The notes under the pieces: generated by a model
What the model saw: only the letters and a program-made list of their open reading frames with translations
Told to the model about the DNA's origin: nothing
Databases searched by the model: none
Origin: an uncultured Solirubrobacter sp.
GTDB lineage: Bacteria; Actinomycetota; Thermoleophilia; Solirubrobacterales; Solirubrobacteraceae
Assembly (NCBI GenBank): GCA_937871635.1
Contig: CALMNS010000333.1
Span: 1 to 14,171, forward strand
Length of the DNA: 14,171 bases
Direction of reading: 5' to 3'
Position numbers and translations under genes: made by a program
In this document: positions 8,401 to 13,708 of the stretch, piece after piece
How the letters are laid out: each line of letters begins with the position of its first letter
Position numbering within the stretch: position 1 is the stretch's first letter

Positions 8401-9111
8401 GGCTCGGAGGGCAACGACCTCGTGATCTTCGATCCCGAGGACCACGCGCGCGAGCTCGAGCGCTTCGTGATGCCCCGCCAGCCCGGCCACGACCGGCTGT
8501 GCCTGGCCGACTTCTACCGCCCGCTGGACTCGTCCCGCTCATGCGTGCGCGACGTCGTCGCGCTGCAGGTGGTCACCGTCGGCGACCAGGTGACCGAGGT
8601 CATGGCCCGCCTCGAGCAGGAGGGCGAGTTCGCCGAGCAGCTCTACACGCACGGACTCGGCGTCCAGGTCGCCGAGGGGATGGCCGAGTGGCTGCACGCC
8701 AAGGTGCGCACCGAGCTCGGCATCGGCCCCGACCAGGGCCGCCGCTACTCCTGGGGCTACCCCGCGGTGCCCGAGCAGTCAGAGCACGAGAAGGTCTACC
8801 GCCTGCTCGACGCCCCCGCGATCGGGATGCGGCTCTCCGGCGGGTTCGCCGTCGAGCCCGAGCAGTCGACCCTGGCGATCATCACCCACCACCCGCAGGC
8901 GATCTACTTCGGCATGAAGTCGGGGCGCCTCCTGCCGCCGGCCAAGGCGGGCGACGACATCATCGCCGACCCCCGCCGCCGCGCCGGGCACCGCGTCCAG
9001 GACGGCACGGTCGTCTTCGGCGACGACGACGCCTCCGAGCTCGATCCGGGCGAGGAGCCGCGCAGCGACGCCTACGAGGAGAGCCGCGCGGAGGCCGTCG
9101 AGACGGTGTAG
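5494..9111 (+). CDS. metH: Cobalamin-dependent methionine synthase (MetH)
   Basis: This 1205-residue cytoplasmic enzyme transfers a methyl group from 5-methyltetrahydrofolate to homocysteine through cobalamin. All four modules are present. The homocysteine-binding barrel (about 1-300) opens with VVFDGGMGATLEQ and carries the zinc ligands Cys223 (GLNCSTGP) and Cys290-Cys291 (GGCCGTTPDH). The pterin-binding barrel (about 336-600) starts RPTIVGERVNSQGSRK. The cobalamin part has a helical cap (about 650-705) and a Rossmann domain with DVHDIGKS, that is Asp727-x-His729-x-x-Gly732, where His729 is the axial cobalt ligand. The reactivation domain (about 900-1180) binds S-adenosylmethionine; RYSWGYPAVPEQ (from Arg1084) matches the family RxxxGYPACP with Val for Cys. 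The length equals other actinobacterial MetH and no frameshift is seen. It is monocistronic here and converges on the next gene (18 bp gap). Start: the only ATG before the conserved barrel, behind TAGGAT; GGTGG upstream is a weak possible ribosome site. Confidence 0.98.
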   Translation: MRDYLETIHSRVVVFDGGMGATLEQFDLSLEEDYRLPGRCHEALVLNRPDVIEGVHASMIAAGADVVETDTFQASRLKLEEWGLSEHTHEINRRAAEIARAAAGPDRFVAGSIGPTGYLPASDDPTLGGVRFRELVAVFAEQATGLVEGGSDLIIIETAQDILEVKAAIFGAREAFKATGRALPLQVSVSLLPNGGKMLLGTDISAVLATLEALKVDVIGLNCSTGPEDMRDAIRFLGEFSPVPVHCIPNAGLPLQGPEGETIFPEEPDPLADSLLEFVERYDVGIVGGCCGTTPDHIRAIHARVGDERPVKPRPAARPAHVSSMIAAAPLVQEPRPTIVGERVNSQGSRKAKELLLADDYDALVQVAEDQVEGGAHVLDLCVALTERSDEDEQMRLVAKKVSLSQPAPIQVDSTEPEVIATALDQIPGRAIVNSVNLEAGRDKLDSVVPIALAHGAALIALTIDEVGMAKTVERKVEIARRIHDMVCGEHGMDPELLIFDLLTFTLTTGDEEWKPSAVATIEGIRALKQALPEVKTSLGVSNVSFGIGLAARSVLNSVFLHHCVEAGLDLAMVNPNHITPYGEIPNEERELADDLVWNRREDALERFIAHFEAKGPEAEAEAANPTEGMEPEEALHFHILRRRREGVEDWIDRCNEKIGAVPTLNTVLLPAMKEVGDKFGAGELILPFVLQSAEVMKRAVARLELYLDKVEGYTKGTVVIATVFGDVHDIGKSLVNTILTNNGYTVVDLGKQVPIGTITDAVKEHDATAVGLSALLVSTSKQMPLAVTEFHEQGIDVPILIGGAAINRNFGRRIAFPGGKESDDLYEPGVFYCKDAFEGLGVMDQLVEPERREEIVAKVHAEARQFRAKGPEPEELPTDDSSVRSPVATDNPVPVPPFWGRREVEVDLDEVFPHLDLHVLFKLHWGGRGVKGDAWRALLEEEFRPRLARMWAEQDYLRPRAVVGYFPCGSEGNDLVIFDPEDHARELERFVMPRQPGHDRLCLADFYRPLDSSRSCVRDVVALQVVTVGDQVTEVMARLEQEGEFAEQLYTHGLGVQVAEGMAEWLHAKVRTELGIGPDQGRRYSWGYPAVPEQSEHEKVYRLLDAPAIGMRLSGGFAVEPEQSTLAIITHHPQAIYFGMKSGRLLPPAKAGDDIIADPRRRAGHRVQDGTVVFGDDDASELDPGEEPRSDAYEESRAEAVETV

Positions 9112-9129
9112 GCGAGCCGCACCGGCCCG

Positions 9130-10035
9130 CTAGCCGGCGACGGCGAAGACCACGTCCCGCCGCACGAGCCGGCTGGCGCCGGTCACGAGGTCGAAGCGCT
9201 CGAGGTGGTTGCCGTTGAGGTGGTAGAGGCAGGAGGCGTCCTCGCAGAAGCCGACCGGCTCGAGCGTGCCGCGCGCTGGGATCCGCAGGCGGCGGACGCC
9301 GCCCGTGGTGACGTCGAGCGTCGCCAGGCCGGCCACCTCGCGCGACTCGCTGATGCGCGAGAGCACGACCAGGCGGCCGTCGCGCGACACGGGGCCGAGG
9401 TCGAACGTGTCGGCGTTCACCCGGGCCAGGGGGCGGCGCACCCCGTCGAGGCCGAGCACCTCGACGCGCTGAGGCTCCCCGGCCACCCCCAGCACGAGCC
9501 CCGCTGCCGTCCAGGCCACGCCGAAGAACGTCTGATCGGCCGGCGCGCGCACGCGCGACACGGCCCCGGTATCCGTCGCGACGATGCGCAGGCCGTCGTC
9601 GTCGAAGGCGGCCACCCGGCGCCCGTCCGGGGAGAACGCCTCCGTGAACGTGGCCTCTCCCAGCGATCGACGCCGACTGCCGCCGACGAAGGTGATCCGG
9701 TCGACGCCTTCGAGGAGAGCCCGTGATCCGTCGGCCGAGAGCTGCAGATCCCCCCCGGACGGGTTGCGGATGCGGCGCGCGCGGCCGTCGGCCAGGGTGA
9801 GCACCGTGCTGGTGGCGCCCCGCGTGTAGGCGAGGGCCGCGCCGCCCGGCGCGATCGTCGGGCCGGAGACCCCCGACGCGAGCCGCCGCTCGGGTCGCGT
9901 GGCGCCGTCACGCTGAAGCAGCAGCGGCCGCTCCCGCCCGTAGTCGACGAAGAGGACGTAGGCCTGCGCGGCGCCCGGGAGGAGCAGACCCACCCCGAGC
10001 GCCACCGCGATCGCGCCGAGGCGCTTGGCGATCAC
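9130..10035 (-). CDS. Exported TolB/WD40-like beta-propeller protein
   Basis: The product is 301 residues with a signal peptide, MIAKRLGAIAVALGVGLLLPGAAQA (about 25 residues), then repeated short beta segments. Blade-like motifs recur about every 40 residues: SADGSRALLEGVD, SPDGRRVAAFDDDG and SRDGRLVVLSRIS, with matching strands such as GLRIVATDTG. This is the pattern of TolB-type beta propellers, here with perhaps five or six recognisable blades. Two Cys near the end (GFCEDASCLYHL) may pair. I start at the GTG at 10035, which overlaps the tetR stop (GTGA) with GAGG upstream; the longer open frame into 11058 crosses tetR antisense and is not coding. Translational coupling to tetR suggests co-transcription with the regulator. 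What it binds is unknown. The fold call is good; the function is not known. Confidence 0.8.
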   Translation of the reverse strand: MIAKRLGAIAVALGVGLLLPGAAQAYVLFVDYGRERPLLLQRDGATRPERRLASGVSGPTIAPGGAALAYTRGATSTVLTLADGRARRIRNPSGGDLQLSADGSRALLEGVDRITFVGGSRRRSLGEATFTEAFSPDGRRVAAFDDDGLRIVATDTGAVSRVRAPADQTFFGVAWTAAGLVLGVAGEPQRVEVLGLDGVRRPLARVNADTFDLGPVSRDGRLVVLSRISESREVAGLATLDVTTGGVRRLRIPARGTLEPVGFCEDASCLYHLNGNHLERFDLVTGASRLVRRDVVFAVAG

Positions 10036-10619
10036 GATGCCTCGACGAGGCCGGCCGCGAGCGCCCGCCACCCGTCGGCGATGCGCTCGAGGGAGATCCC
10101 GCGCACCCGCCGCTGGAAGAGCACGAGGTCGGCGCGCAGCGGGGCGAGCAGGGCGTCGGCGAGGTAGTCGGCGTCCAGGCCGGGCGAGCTCTCGCGCAGC
10201 AGGTGGTTCACGTGGGTGTGGAGGAAGACGTACGGCGCGTTGTCGCGCCTCGAGCCGACCTCGGCTGCGGCCAGGAACTCCCCGTTCTCCTCCACGAACG
10301 CGAGGTAGGCCGGCCCGAAGGCCAGGAGCCGCTCGGCGGCGGGCGCCCCCAGCCCGACGGGCGGCGCGCCGCGGATCAGCCGCTCCTGGAAGGCGGCCTC
10401 GCGGTCGGACAGCAGGGCCCGGATCAGGCCGACGCGATCGCCGAAGCGGCGGAACTCGGTGCCCTTGCCGACCCCCGCCTCGGCGGCGATCCGGTCCACC
10501 GAGACGCAGTCCAGGCCCGAGCAGGAGATCAGCCGCTCGGCCGCGTCGAGGATCCGCTCGCGGTTGCGCTGGACGTCGGCGCGCTCGGCGGGCGCGTCGA
10601 TGAGCGCGAGCTCGTCCAC
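10032..10619 (-). CDS. TetR/AcrR family transcriptional regulator
   Basis: The 195-residue product starts with a TetR_N DNA-binding domain. RERILDAAERLISCSGLDCVSVDRIAAEAGVGKGTEFRRFGDRVGLIRALL (about residues 20-70) contains the helix-turn-helix IAAEAGVGKGTEFRRFGDR. The C-terminal three quarters are helical and variable, as in the ligand-binding and dimerisation domain of this family. The start is a GTG at 10619. GGAGG is only one base away, too close to act as a Shine-Dalgarno, but TAGACT lies six bases upstream, which suits a leaderless message. A perfect TetR-type inverted repeat (10633-10651) lies just upstream, so autorepression is likely. Its divergent neighbour is a truncated FMN reductase and its downstream partner is the propeller protein. 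TetR proteins beside such reductases usually respond to small electrophilic or aromatic compounds; that is inference from other genomes. Confidence 0.92.
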   Translation of the reverse strand: MDELALIDAPAERADVQRNRERILDAAERLISCSGLDCVSVDRIAAEAGVGKGTEFRRFGDRVGLIRALLSDREAAFQERLIRGAPPVGLGAPAAERLLAFGPAYLAFVEENGEFLAAAEVGSRRDNAPYVFLHTHVNHLLRESSPGLDADYLADALLAPLRADLVLFQRRVRGISLERIADGWRALAAGLVEAS

Positions 10620-10625
10620 CCCTCC

Positions 10626-10631
10626 AGTCTA
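10626..10631 (-). promoter_or_regulatory. Candidate -10 of tetR (leaderless)
   Basis: On the minus strand TAGACT matches TAnnnT and lies six bases before the tetR GTG. It is part of a GTCTAGAC palindrome (10627-10634) that overlaps the adjacent operator, so repressor binding would block it. No clear -35 is visible. Confidence 0.5.
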
Positions 10632-10632
10632 G

Positions 10633-10651
10633 ACCGGACCACCAGTCCGGT
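10633..10651. promoter_or_regulatory. Probable TetR operator
   Basis: ACCGGACcaccaGTCCGGT is a perfect inverted repeat with 7-base arms and a 5-base spacer. It lies between tetR and the divergent reductase remnant, next to the tetR -10. Further half-site-like pieces (GTCTAGAC at 10627-10634 and CTGGACCA at 10664-10671) flank it, so binding may extend to a second dimer. Spacing and symmetry are typical of TetR-family sites; the assignment to this TetR is by position. Confidence 0.7.
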
Positions 10652-10881
10652 TGGGTGCTACAACTGGACCACTCTTCGGCGCCGTCTGGGCCCAGGCCGA
10701 GCTGCGCAAGGTGCTCAACGCCATGGGCGCGACGGTCGTCGACGACGAGCTGCCGATCCCGCTGGCCGACGACGCCTTCTTCGCCGACGGCCGGCTGGCC
10801 GCCGACGAGCACTCCGAGGCGCTGCAGGTCCTGGTCGGCCGGCTGCACGGCTCCGCGACCGCGCTCGAGGCCGCGGCGTAG
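10651..10881 (+). pseudogene. C-terminal remnant of an NAD(P)H-dependent FMN reductase
   Basis: From about 10670 the frame encodes PLFGAVWAQAELRKVLNAMG followed by ATVVDDELPIPLADDAFFADGRL, the C-terminal end of flavodoxin-fold NAD(P)H-dependent FMN reductases (SsuE/ArsH-like, usually about 180-190 residues). The first 110-120 residues, including the FMN-phosphate loop and the GS(L/I)R start, are missing. In their place the frame runs directly into the tetR operator. A TTG at 10651 could allow a 76-residue product, but it starts inside the operator with no ribosome site. The simplest reading is an internal deletion that joined the promoter region of the divergent gene to its 3' end. The stop at 10879 is the normal family end, and there is no frameshift in the remainder. 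A small functional protein cannot be excluded. Confidence 0.7.
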
Positions 10882-10892
10882 GGGGCGCGGGC

Positions 10893-10918
10893 GGGGCGCC
10901 GCGGAGCGGGCTCGCCCC
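10893..10918 (+). terminator. GC-rich hairpin after the reductase remnant
   Basis: GGGGCG (10893-10898) pairs with CGCCCC (10913-10918) around a nested GAGC/GCTC stem (10904-10913). A second hairpin, ACGGGG and CCCCGT with a 3-base loop, follows at 10927-10941. Neither has a U-run, so these are terminator-like structures only, as is common in high-GC actinobacteria. Confidence 0.3.
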
Positions 10919-10950
10919 CTCACCGAACGGGGCCGCCCCGTGACGGGGGT

Positions 10951-10974
10951 GCACTCTTTGAGTGACAAGAGTGC
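10951..10974. repeat. Perfect 8-base inverted repeat, possible operator
   Basis: GCACTCTT (10951-10958) and AAGAGTGC (10967-10974) are perfect inverted arms around TGAGTGAC. A second symmetry, CACTCtttGAGTG (10952-10964), is nested in it, so the GAGTG word occurs three times. The A/T-richer composition stands out from its surroundings. It lies about 160 bp before the AbiEi-like gene and could be an operator for it. Confidence 0.5.
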
Positions 10975-11023
10975 GCAAAGGGCGGCGGTGCGGCGCCTCC
11001 GGTGACATCGTCGCGGGCATGGA

Positions 11024-11163
11024 GGGGCCATCATCCGCCGCGCGCGATCGGCCGGCACGCCGGAAGCGGATCATGGCCCCGGGAGGGGCCTTGATCCGCC
11101 GGGTCGGCGCCGCCGCGGCGCACGGAGCGGATCGTGGCCCCCGCTGAGGCCGTCATCGCCCGC
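11024..11163. repeat. 61-bp-period repeat made of alternating 15-bp inverted elements
   Basis: Four copies of a 15-base element related to GGGGCCATGATCCGC alternate in direction: 11024-11038 (plus), 11066-11080 (minus), 11085-11099 (plus) and 11127-11141 (minus). The gaps are 27, 4 and 27 bases, so the array equals two 57-base units with a 61-base period; the unit ends are conserved and the middle is not. A degenerate fifth copy (GAGGCCGTCATCGCC, 11146-11160) is in the same register inside the next gene. The central pair forms a 15-base stem with one mismatch and a GGGA loop (11066-11099). The fourth copy contains the start codon of the AbiEi-like gene; the second copy places an ATG (11073) at the same point, opening a 24-codon frame that ends at 11147. 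Confidence 0.75.
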
Positions 11164-12012
11164 ATCGCGGCGCGCCAGCAGGGGCTGGTCACCCGGAGCG
11201 CGTTGCTCGGGGAGGGCGTCTCGGGCAAGGCCATCCGCCACCGTCTGGAGGCGGGCCGCCTACGGCGCGTGTTCCCGGGCGTCTACACGGCGAGCCTTGC
11301 ACCGCTCACCTCCGAGCAGACGTGGCTGGCCGCCGTCCTGGCGTGTGGCCCCGGCTCCGGGCTCGCCGCCGGCTTCCCAGCGGCGACGTGGCGAATGCTT
11401 AGCGAGCCGCCCGGCCCCGTCGAGGTGCTGCGGTGCGGCCCGAACCGCGAAGGCCCGGCCGGCGTCAGGCTCCGGCACACGCGGCGCCTCGAGCTCATCA
11501 CGCACCGCAGGATCCCCGTGACCACCCCTGCGCGCACCCTGCTCCACCTCGGCGTCGCTGGACCGCTCGGCCGCCTGGAGCTCGCCCTGAGCGAGGCACA
11601 GGCGCTCAGGCTCGTGAGCCGCGCCGAGCTCGAGGCGCTGGCCACCTCCGGCCGCCGCGGCAGCCCGGCGATCCGGCGCCTCCTCGAGGACGCGCCCGGC
11701 TACACGCGGGAAGGCGCCGAGCGACACCTCCGCGCCGTCGTCCTCCGCGCGGAGTTGCCGCGCGCCCAGCACAACGCGATGGTCCTCGGCCACGAACGAG
11801 ACGCCTACTGGCCCGAGCACGGGCTGGTCGTGGAAGTCGACGGCTGGGCGACCCACGGCTCGCGGGAGGCCTTCGAGCGCGACCGGGCCCGCGACGCGCA
11901 GCTGACCGCCGCCGGCCTGCGTCCCATGCGCATCACCTGGCGCCAGCTCACCCAGGCGCCCGAATCCGTGGCCGCCCGCCTCGGTGCGGCGCTCGCCCGG
12001 GCGCCCGCGTAG
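11134..12012 (+). CDS. AbiEi-like winged-helix protein with DUF559 (Vsr-like) domain
   Basis: The product is 292 residues. Its N-terminus (about 5-50, VIARIAARQQGLVTRSALLG and on to RLRRVFPGVYTA) is the winged-helix start of AbiEi-type antitoxins. The middle has the RIPVTTPARTLLHL segment typical of this family. The C-terminus (about 225-275, GLVVEVDGWATHGSREAFERDRARDAQLTAAGLRPMRITWRQL) is DUF559, a fold related to Vsr and restriction endonucleases, with Glu234 and Asp236 in the VEVDG motif. AbiEi pairs with the AbiEii nucleotidyltransferase toxin in type IV toxin-antitoxin systems, but no toxin gene is visible here. Such orphans are common in actinobacteria and their role is unsettled. The GTG start is chosen because GGAG lies six bases upstream and the family start follows at once; it sits inside a repeat copy. 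The stop TAG overlaps the putative -10 of the next gene. Confidence 0.85.
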   Translation: MAPAEAVIARIAARQQGLVTRSALLGEGVSGKAIRHRLEAGRLRRVFPGVYTASLAPLTSEQTWLAAVLACGPGSGLAAGFPAATWRMLSEPPGPVEVLRCGPNREGPAGVRLRHTRRLELITHRRIPVTTPARTLLHLGVAGPLGRLELALSEAQALRLVSRAELEALATSGRRGSPAIRRLLEDAPGYTREGAERHLRAVVLRAELPRAQHNAMVLGHERDAYWPEHGLVVEVDGWATHGSREAFERDRARDAQLTAAGLRPMRITWRQLTQAPESVAARLGAALARAPA

Positions 12013-12015
12013 GCT
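12010..12015 (+). promoter_or_regulatory. Candidate -10 of the patatin-like gene
   Basis: TAGGCT, the same hexamer as at the glutamine synthetase gene, lies eight bases before the ATG at 12024. Its first three bases are the stop codon of the upstream gene. There is no Shine-Dalgarno. This suggests an independent leaderless transcript, though readthrough from upstream is also possible given the 11-base gap. Confidence 0.45.
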
Positions 12016-12023
12016 GCCGGCCG

Positions 12024-12977
12024 ATGCGGATCCTCTCGATCGACGGCGGGGGGATCCGCGGCCTGATCCCCGCGGTGGTGCTGGCCGAGGTCGAGCGACG
12101 GACCGGGCGGCGGGTGGCCGAGCTCTTCGACCTCGTCGCGGGGACCTCGACGGGCGGCATCCTCGCCTGCGCGCTGACGGCGCCCTCGGCCGAGGACCCG
12201 TCGCGGCCCCGCTTTACAGCGGCCGAGCTCAGCGCGCTCTACGAGGAGGAGGGGCCGCGGATCTTCTCGCGCTCGCTGCTCAAGCGGATCTTCTCCGTCG
12301 AGGGGTTCATCGACGAGCGCTACGAGGCCGACGGGCTCGACGCGGCGCTCGAGCGCTACCTCGGCGACGTGCGACTCTCCGACGCGCTGACCCAGGTCTT
12401 CATCACCGCCTACGACCTGCAGGAGCGCACCCCCTTCTTCTTCCGCTCCTCGCGCGCCCGCACGGACCCCGGGGGCCACGACTTCACGATGGCCGCGGCG
12501 GCCCGGGCCACTTCGGCCGCGCCGACCTACTTCGAGCCCGTCGAGGTGCGGGCGCCCGACGGCTCGGCCTACCCGCTCATCGACGGCGGCGTCTTCGCCA
12601 TCAACCCGGCGATGTGCGCCTACGCCGAGGTGCTGCGCGACCCCGCCACCGAGGTGGAGCTGGTCGCCTCGCTCGGCACGGGCGCGCTGATCCGGCCGAT
12701 CCCGCTCGCCAAGGCCCGCTGGTGGGGGCAGCTGCAGTGGGCGCGCCCCCTGCTCGACGCGGTGTTCGACGGGGTGGCCGACACGGTCGACTTCCAGCTC
12801 TCGACGCTCCTGCGCGACGGCGGCTACGTCCGGCTGCAGACCGCGCTCGACCTCGCCTCCGACGACCTCGACGACGCCAGCCGGGAGAACCTGGCCAAGC
12901 TCCGCCGCGAGGCCGAGCGCCTCATCGAGGCGCGTGACGCGGACATCAACGCCCTCTGCGCCCGGCTGACCGGCTAG
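12024..12977 (+). CDS. Patatin-like phospholipase family protein
   Basis: This 317-residue serine hydrolase probably cleaves acyl esters of lipids. It begins directly with the oxyanion motif DGGGIRG (7-13), has the nucleophile elbow GTSTGG (40-45, Ser42), and the catalytic DGG at 187-189 (Asp187), so the Ser-Asp dyad is intact. Between them lie FFFRSS and AARATSAAPTYFEP (family-conserved). No signal peptide or membrane segment is present, so it is cytoplasmic or peripheral. The extreme C-terminus is a charged helix (SRENLAKLRREAERLIEARD). A longer open frame to 11433 runs through the upstream gene in another frame and is not coding. The sequence resembles bacterial cGAMP-activated CapV lipases, but no CD-NTase or other CBASS gene is nearby, so a housekeeping lipase is more likely. 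Confidence 0.93.
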   Translation: MRILSIDGGGIRGLIPAVVLAEVERRTGRRVAELFDLVAGTSTGGILACALTAPSAEDPSRPRFTAAELSALYEEEGPRIFSRSLLKRIFSVEGFIDERYEADGLDAALERYLGDVRLSDALTQVFITAYDLQERTPFFFRSSRARTDPGGHDFTMAAAARATSAAPTYFEPVEVRAPDGSAYPLIDGGVFAINPAMCAYAEVLRDPATEVELVASLGTGALIRPIPLAKARWWGQLQWARPLLDAVFDGVADTVDFQLSTLLRDGGYVRLQTALDLASDDLDDASRENLAKLRREAERLIEARDADINALCARLTG

Positions 12978-13002
12978 TCCGGTCGACAGAGCCCCGCGCT
13001 CG

Positions 13003-13008
13003 TATCCT
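13003..13008 (+). promoter_or_regulatory. Candidate -10 of hemQ (leaderless)
   Basis: TATCCT lies seven bases before the hemQ ATG at 13016, the spacing expected for a leaderless message. TCGACA (12983-12988) is -35-like but only 14 bases away, so it is doubtful. Confidence 0.5.
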
Positions 13009-13015
13009 CGTCGGT

Positions 13016-13708
13016 ATGCCGACGCGGCACTTCGTCAAGTACACCTTCCTCAAGCTCGACCCGGCCTGGCGCCGCCTGGACGCCGACGAGCGGGCCGAGC
13101 ACAAGCGCGAGTTCCTCGCGGCCTGCGAGGACTACGCCTCCGAGCGGCTGCTGCGCGCCTTCTCGACGGTGGGCACCCGCGGGGACACGGACCTGATGCT
13201 CCTCTCCCAGGCCACGAACCTCGAGCGCATCCACGAGTTCCACGTCGTGCTCGCCCAGAGCGGGCTGATGAAGTGGGCCGACGTCCCGTACTCCTTCCTG
13301 GCCATGACCAAGCCGTCGGAGTACTCCGACGAGTCGCGCCTGCAGGTCCACGAGGCCCACTCGAAGTACCTCTTCGTCTACCCGTTCGTGAAGTCCCGGG
13401 AGTGGTACGCGATGGACCCGGCCGAGCGCTGGGAGGTCATGCAGGAGCACATCGCGGTCGGTCGCGAGTACCCCCAGATCGACCTGAACACAAGCTACTC
13501 CTTCGGCCTGGACGACCAGGAGTTCGTCGTCGCCTTCGAGACGGATGAGCCTTCGGACTTCCTCGACCTCGTCCAGCGGCTGCGCACCACCCGGGCGAGC
13601 GCGTACACCAAGCGCGACACGCCGACCTTCACCTGCGTCTCGACCTCGGTCGAGCGGGCGCTCAACGCGCTCGACGGCACCCCGCTGACAGTGGCGGTCC
13701 CGTCGTGA
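13016..13708 (+). CDS. hemQ: Coproheme decarboxylase HemQ/ChdC (chlorite dismutase family)
   Basis: At 230 residues this matches actinobacterial HemQ. The enzyme oxidatively removes two propionates of iron-coproporphyrin III to give heme b, the last step of the coproporphyrin-dependent pathway. The signature region is YLFVYPFVKSREWYAMDPAERWEVMQEH. Tyr122 of YPF aligns with the catalytic radical Tyr145 of Geobacillus HemQ, Lys126 with Lys149, and His145 (MQEHIAVGREY) with the axial heme ligand His172. FGLDDQEFVVAFETDEPSDFLDLVQRLRTTRASAY follows, as usual. The Gln185 of firmicute enzymes has no clear counterpart, and chlorite dismutase activity is not expected. It overlaps the following reductase by 4 bases (GTGA), so they form an operon. 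Other heme genes are not in the window. The ATG is the only suitable start and has a -10 seven bases upstream. Confidence 0.95.
   Translation: MPTRHFVKYTFLKLDPAWRRLDADERAEHKREFLAACEDYASERLLRAFSTVGTRGDTDLMLLSQATNLERIHEFHVVLAQSGLMKWADVPYSFLAMTKPSEYSDESRLQVHEAHSKYLFVYPFVKSREWYAMDPAERWEVMQEHIAVGREYPQIDLNTSYSFGLDDQEFVVAFETDEPSDFLDLVQRLRTTRASAYTKRDTPTFTCVSTSVERALNALDGTPLTVAVPS

Noticed and set aside
6250..8490. 746-codon minus-strand frame opposite metH
   Set aside because: Shadow of metH, with low-complexity composition and no recognisable domain.
10951..10974. CIRCE element (HrcA operator)
   Set aside because: The outer words GCACTC and GAGTGC match, but the spacing is 12 rather than 9 bases, and the TTA/TAA ends and heat-shock genes are absent.
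10036..11058. Extension of the propeller protein into a 642-codon frame
   Set aside because: The added part is antisense to nothing but in frame-shifted register over tetR, with an Arg/Ala/Pro-rich shadow sequence. The signal peptide and the GTGA overlap fix the start at 10035.
11024..11141. CRISPR array
   Set aside because: The repeats are 15 bases, alternate in direction, are spaced unevenly (27, 4, 27), and continue into a coding sequence; there are no cas genes.
11433..12023. Extension of the patatin-like protein upstream to 11433
   Set aside because: It overlaps the AbiEi-like gene in another frame, and the DGGGIRG motif normally lies within the first 10-15 residues, as it does from 12024.
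12024..12977. CBASS defence operon
   Set aside because: The patatin lipase is CapV-like only in its catalytic motifs. No CD-NTase, Cap2/Cap3 or other CBASS gene is present in the flanking sequence.
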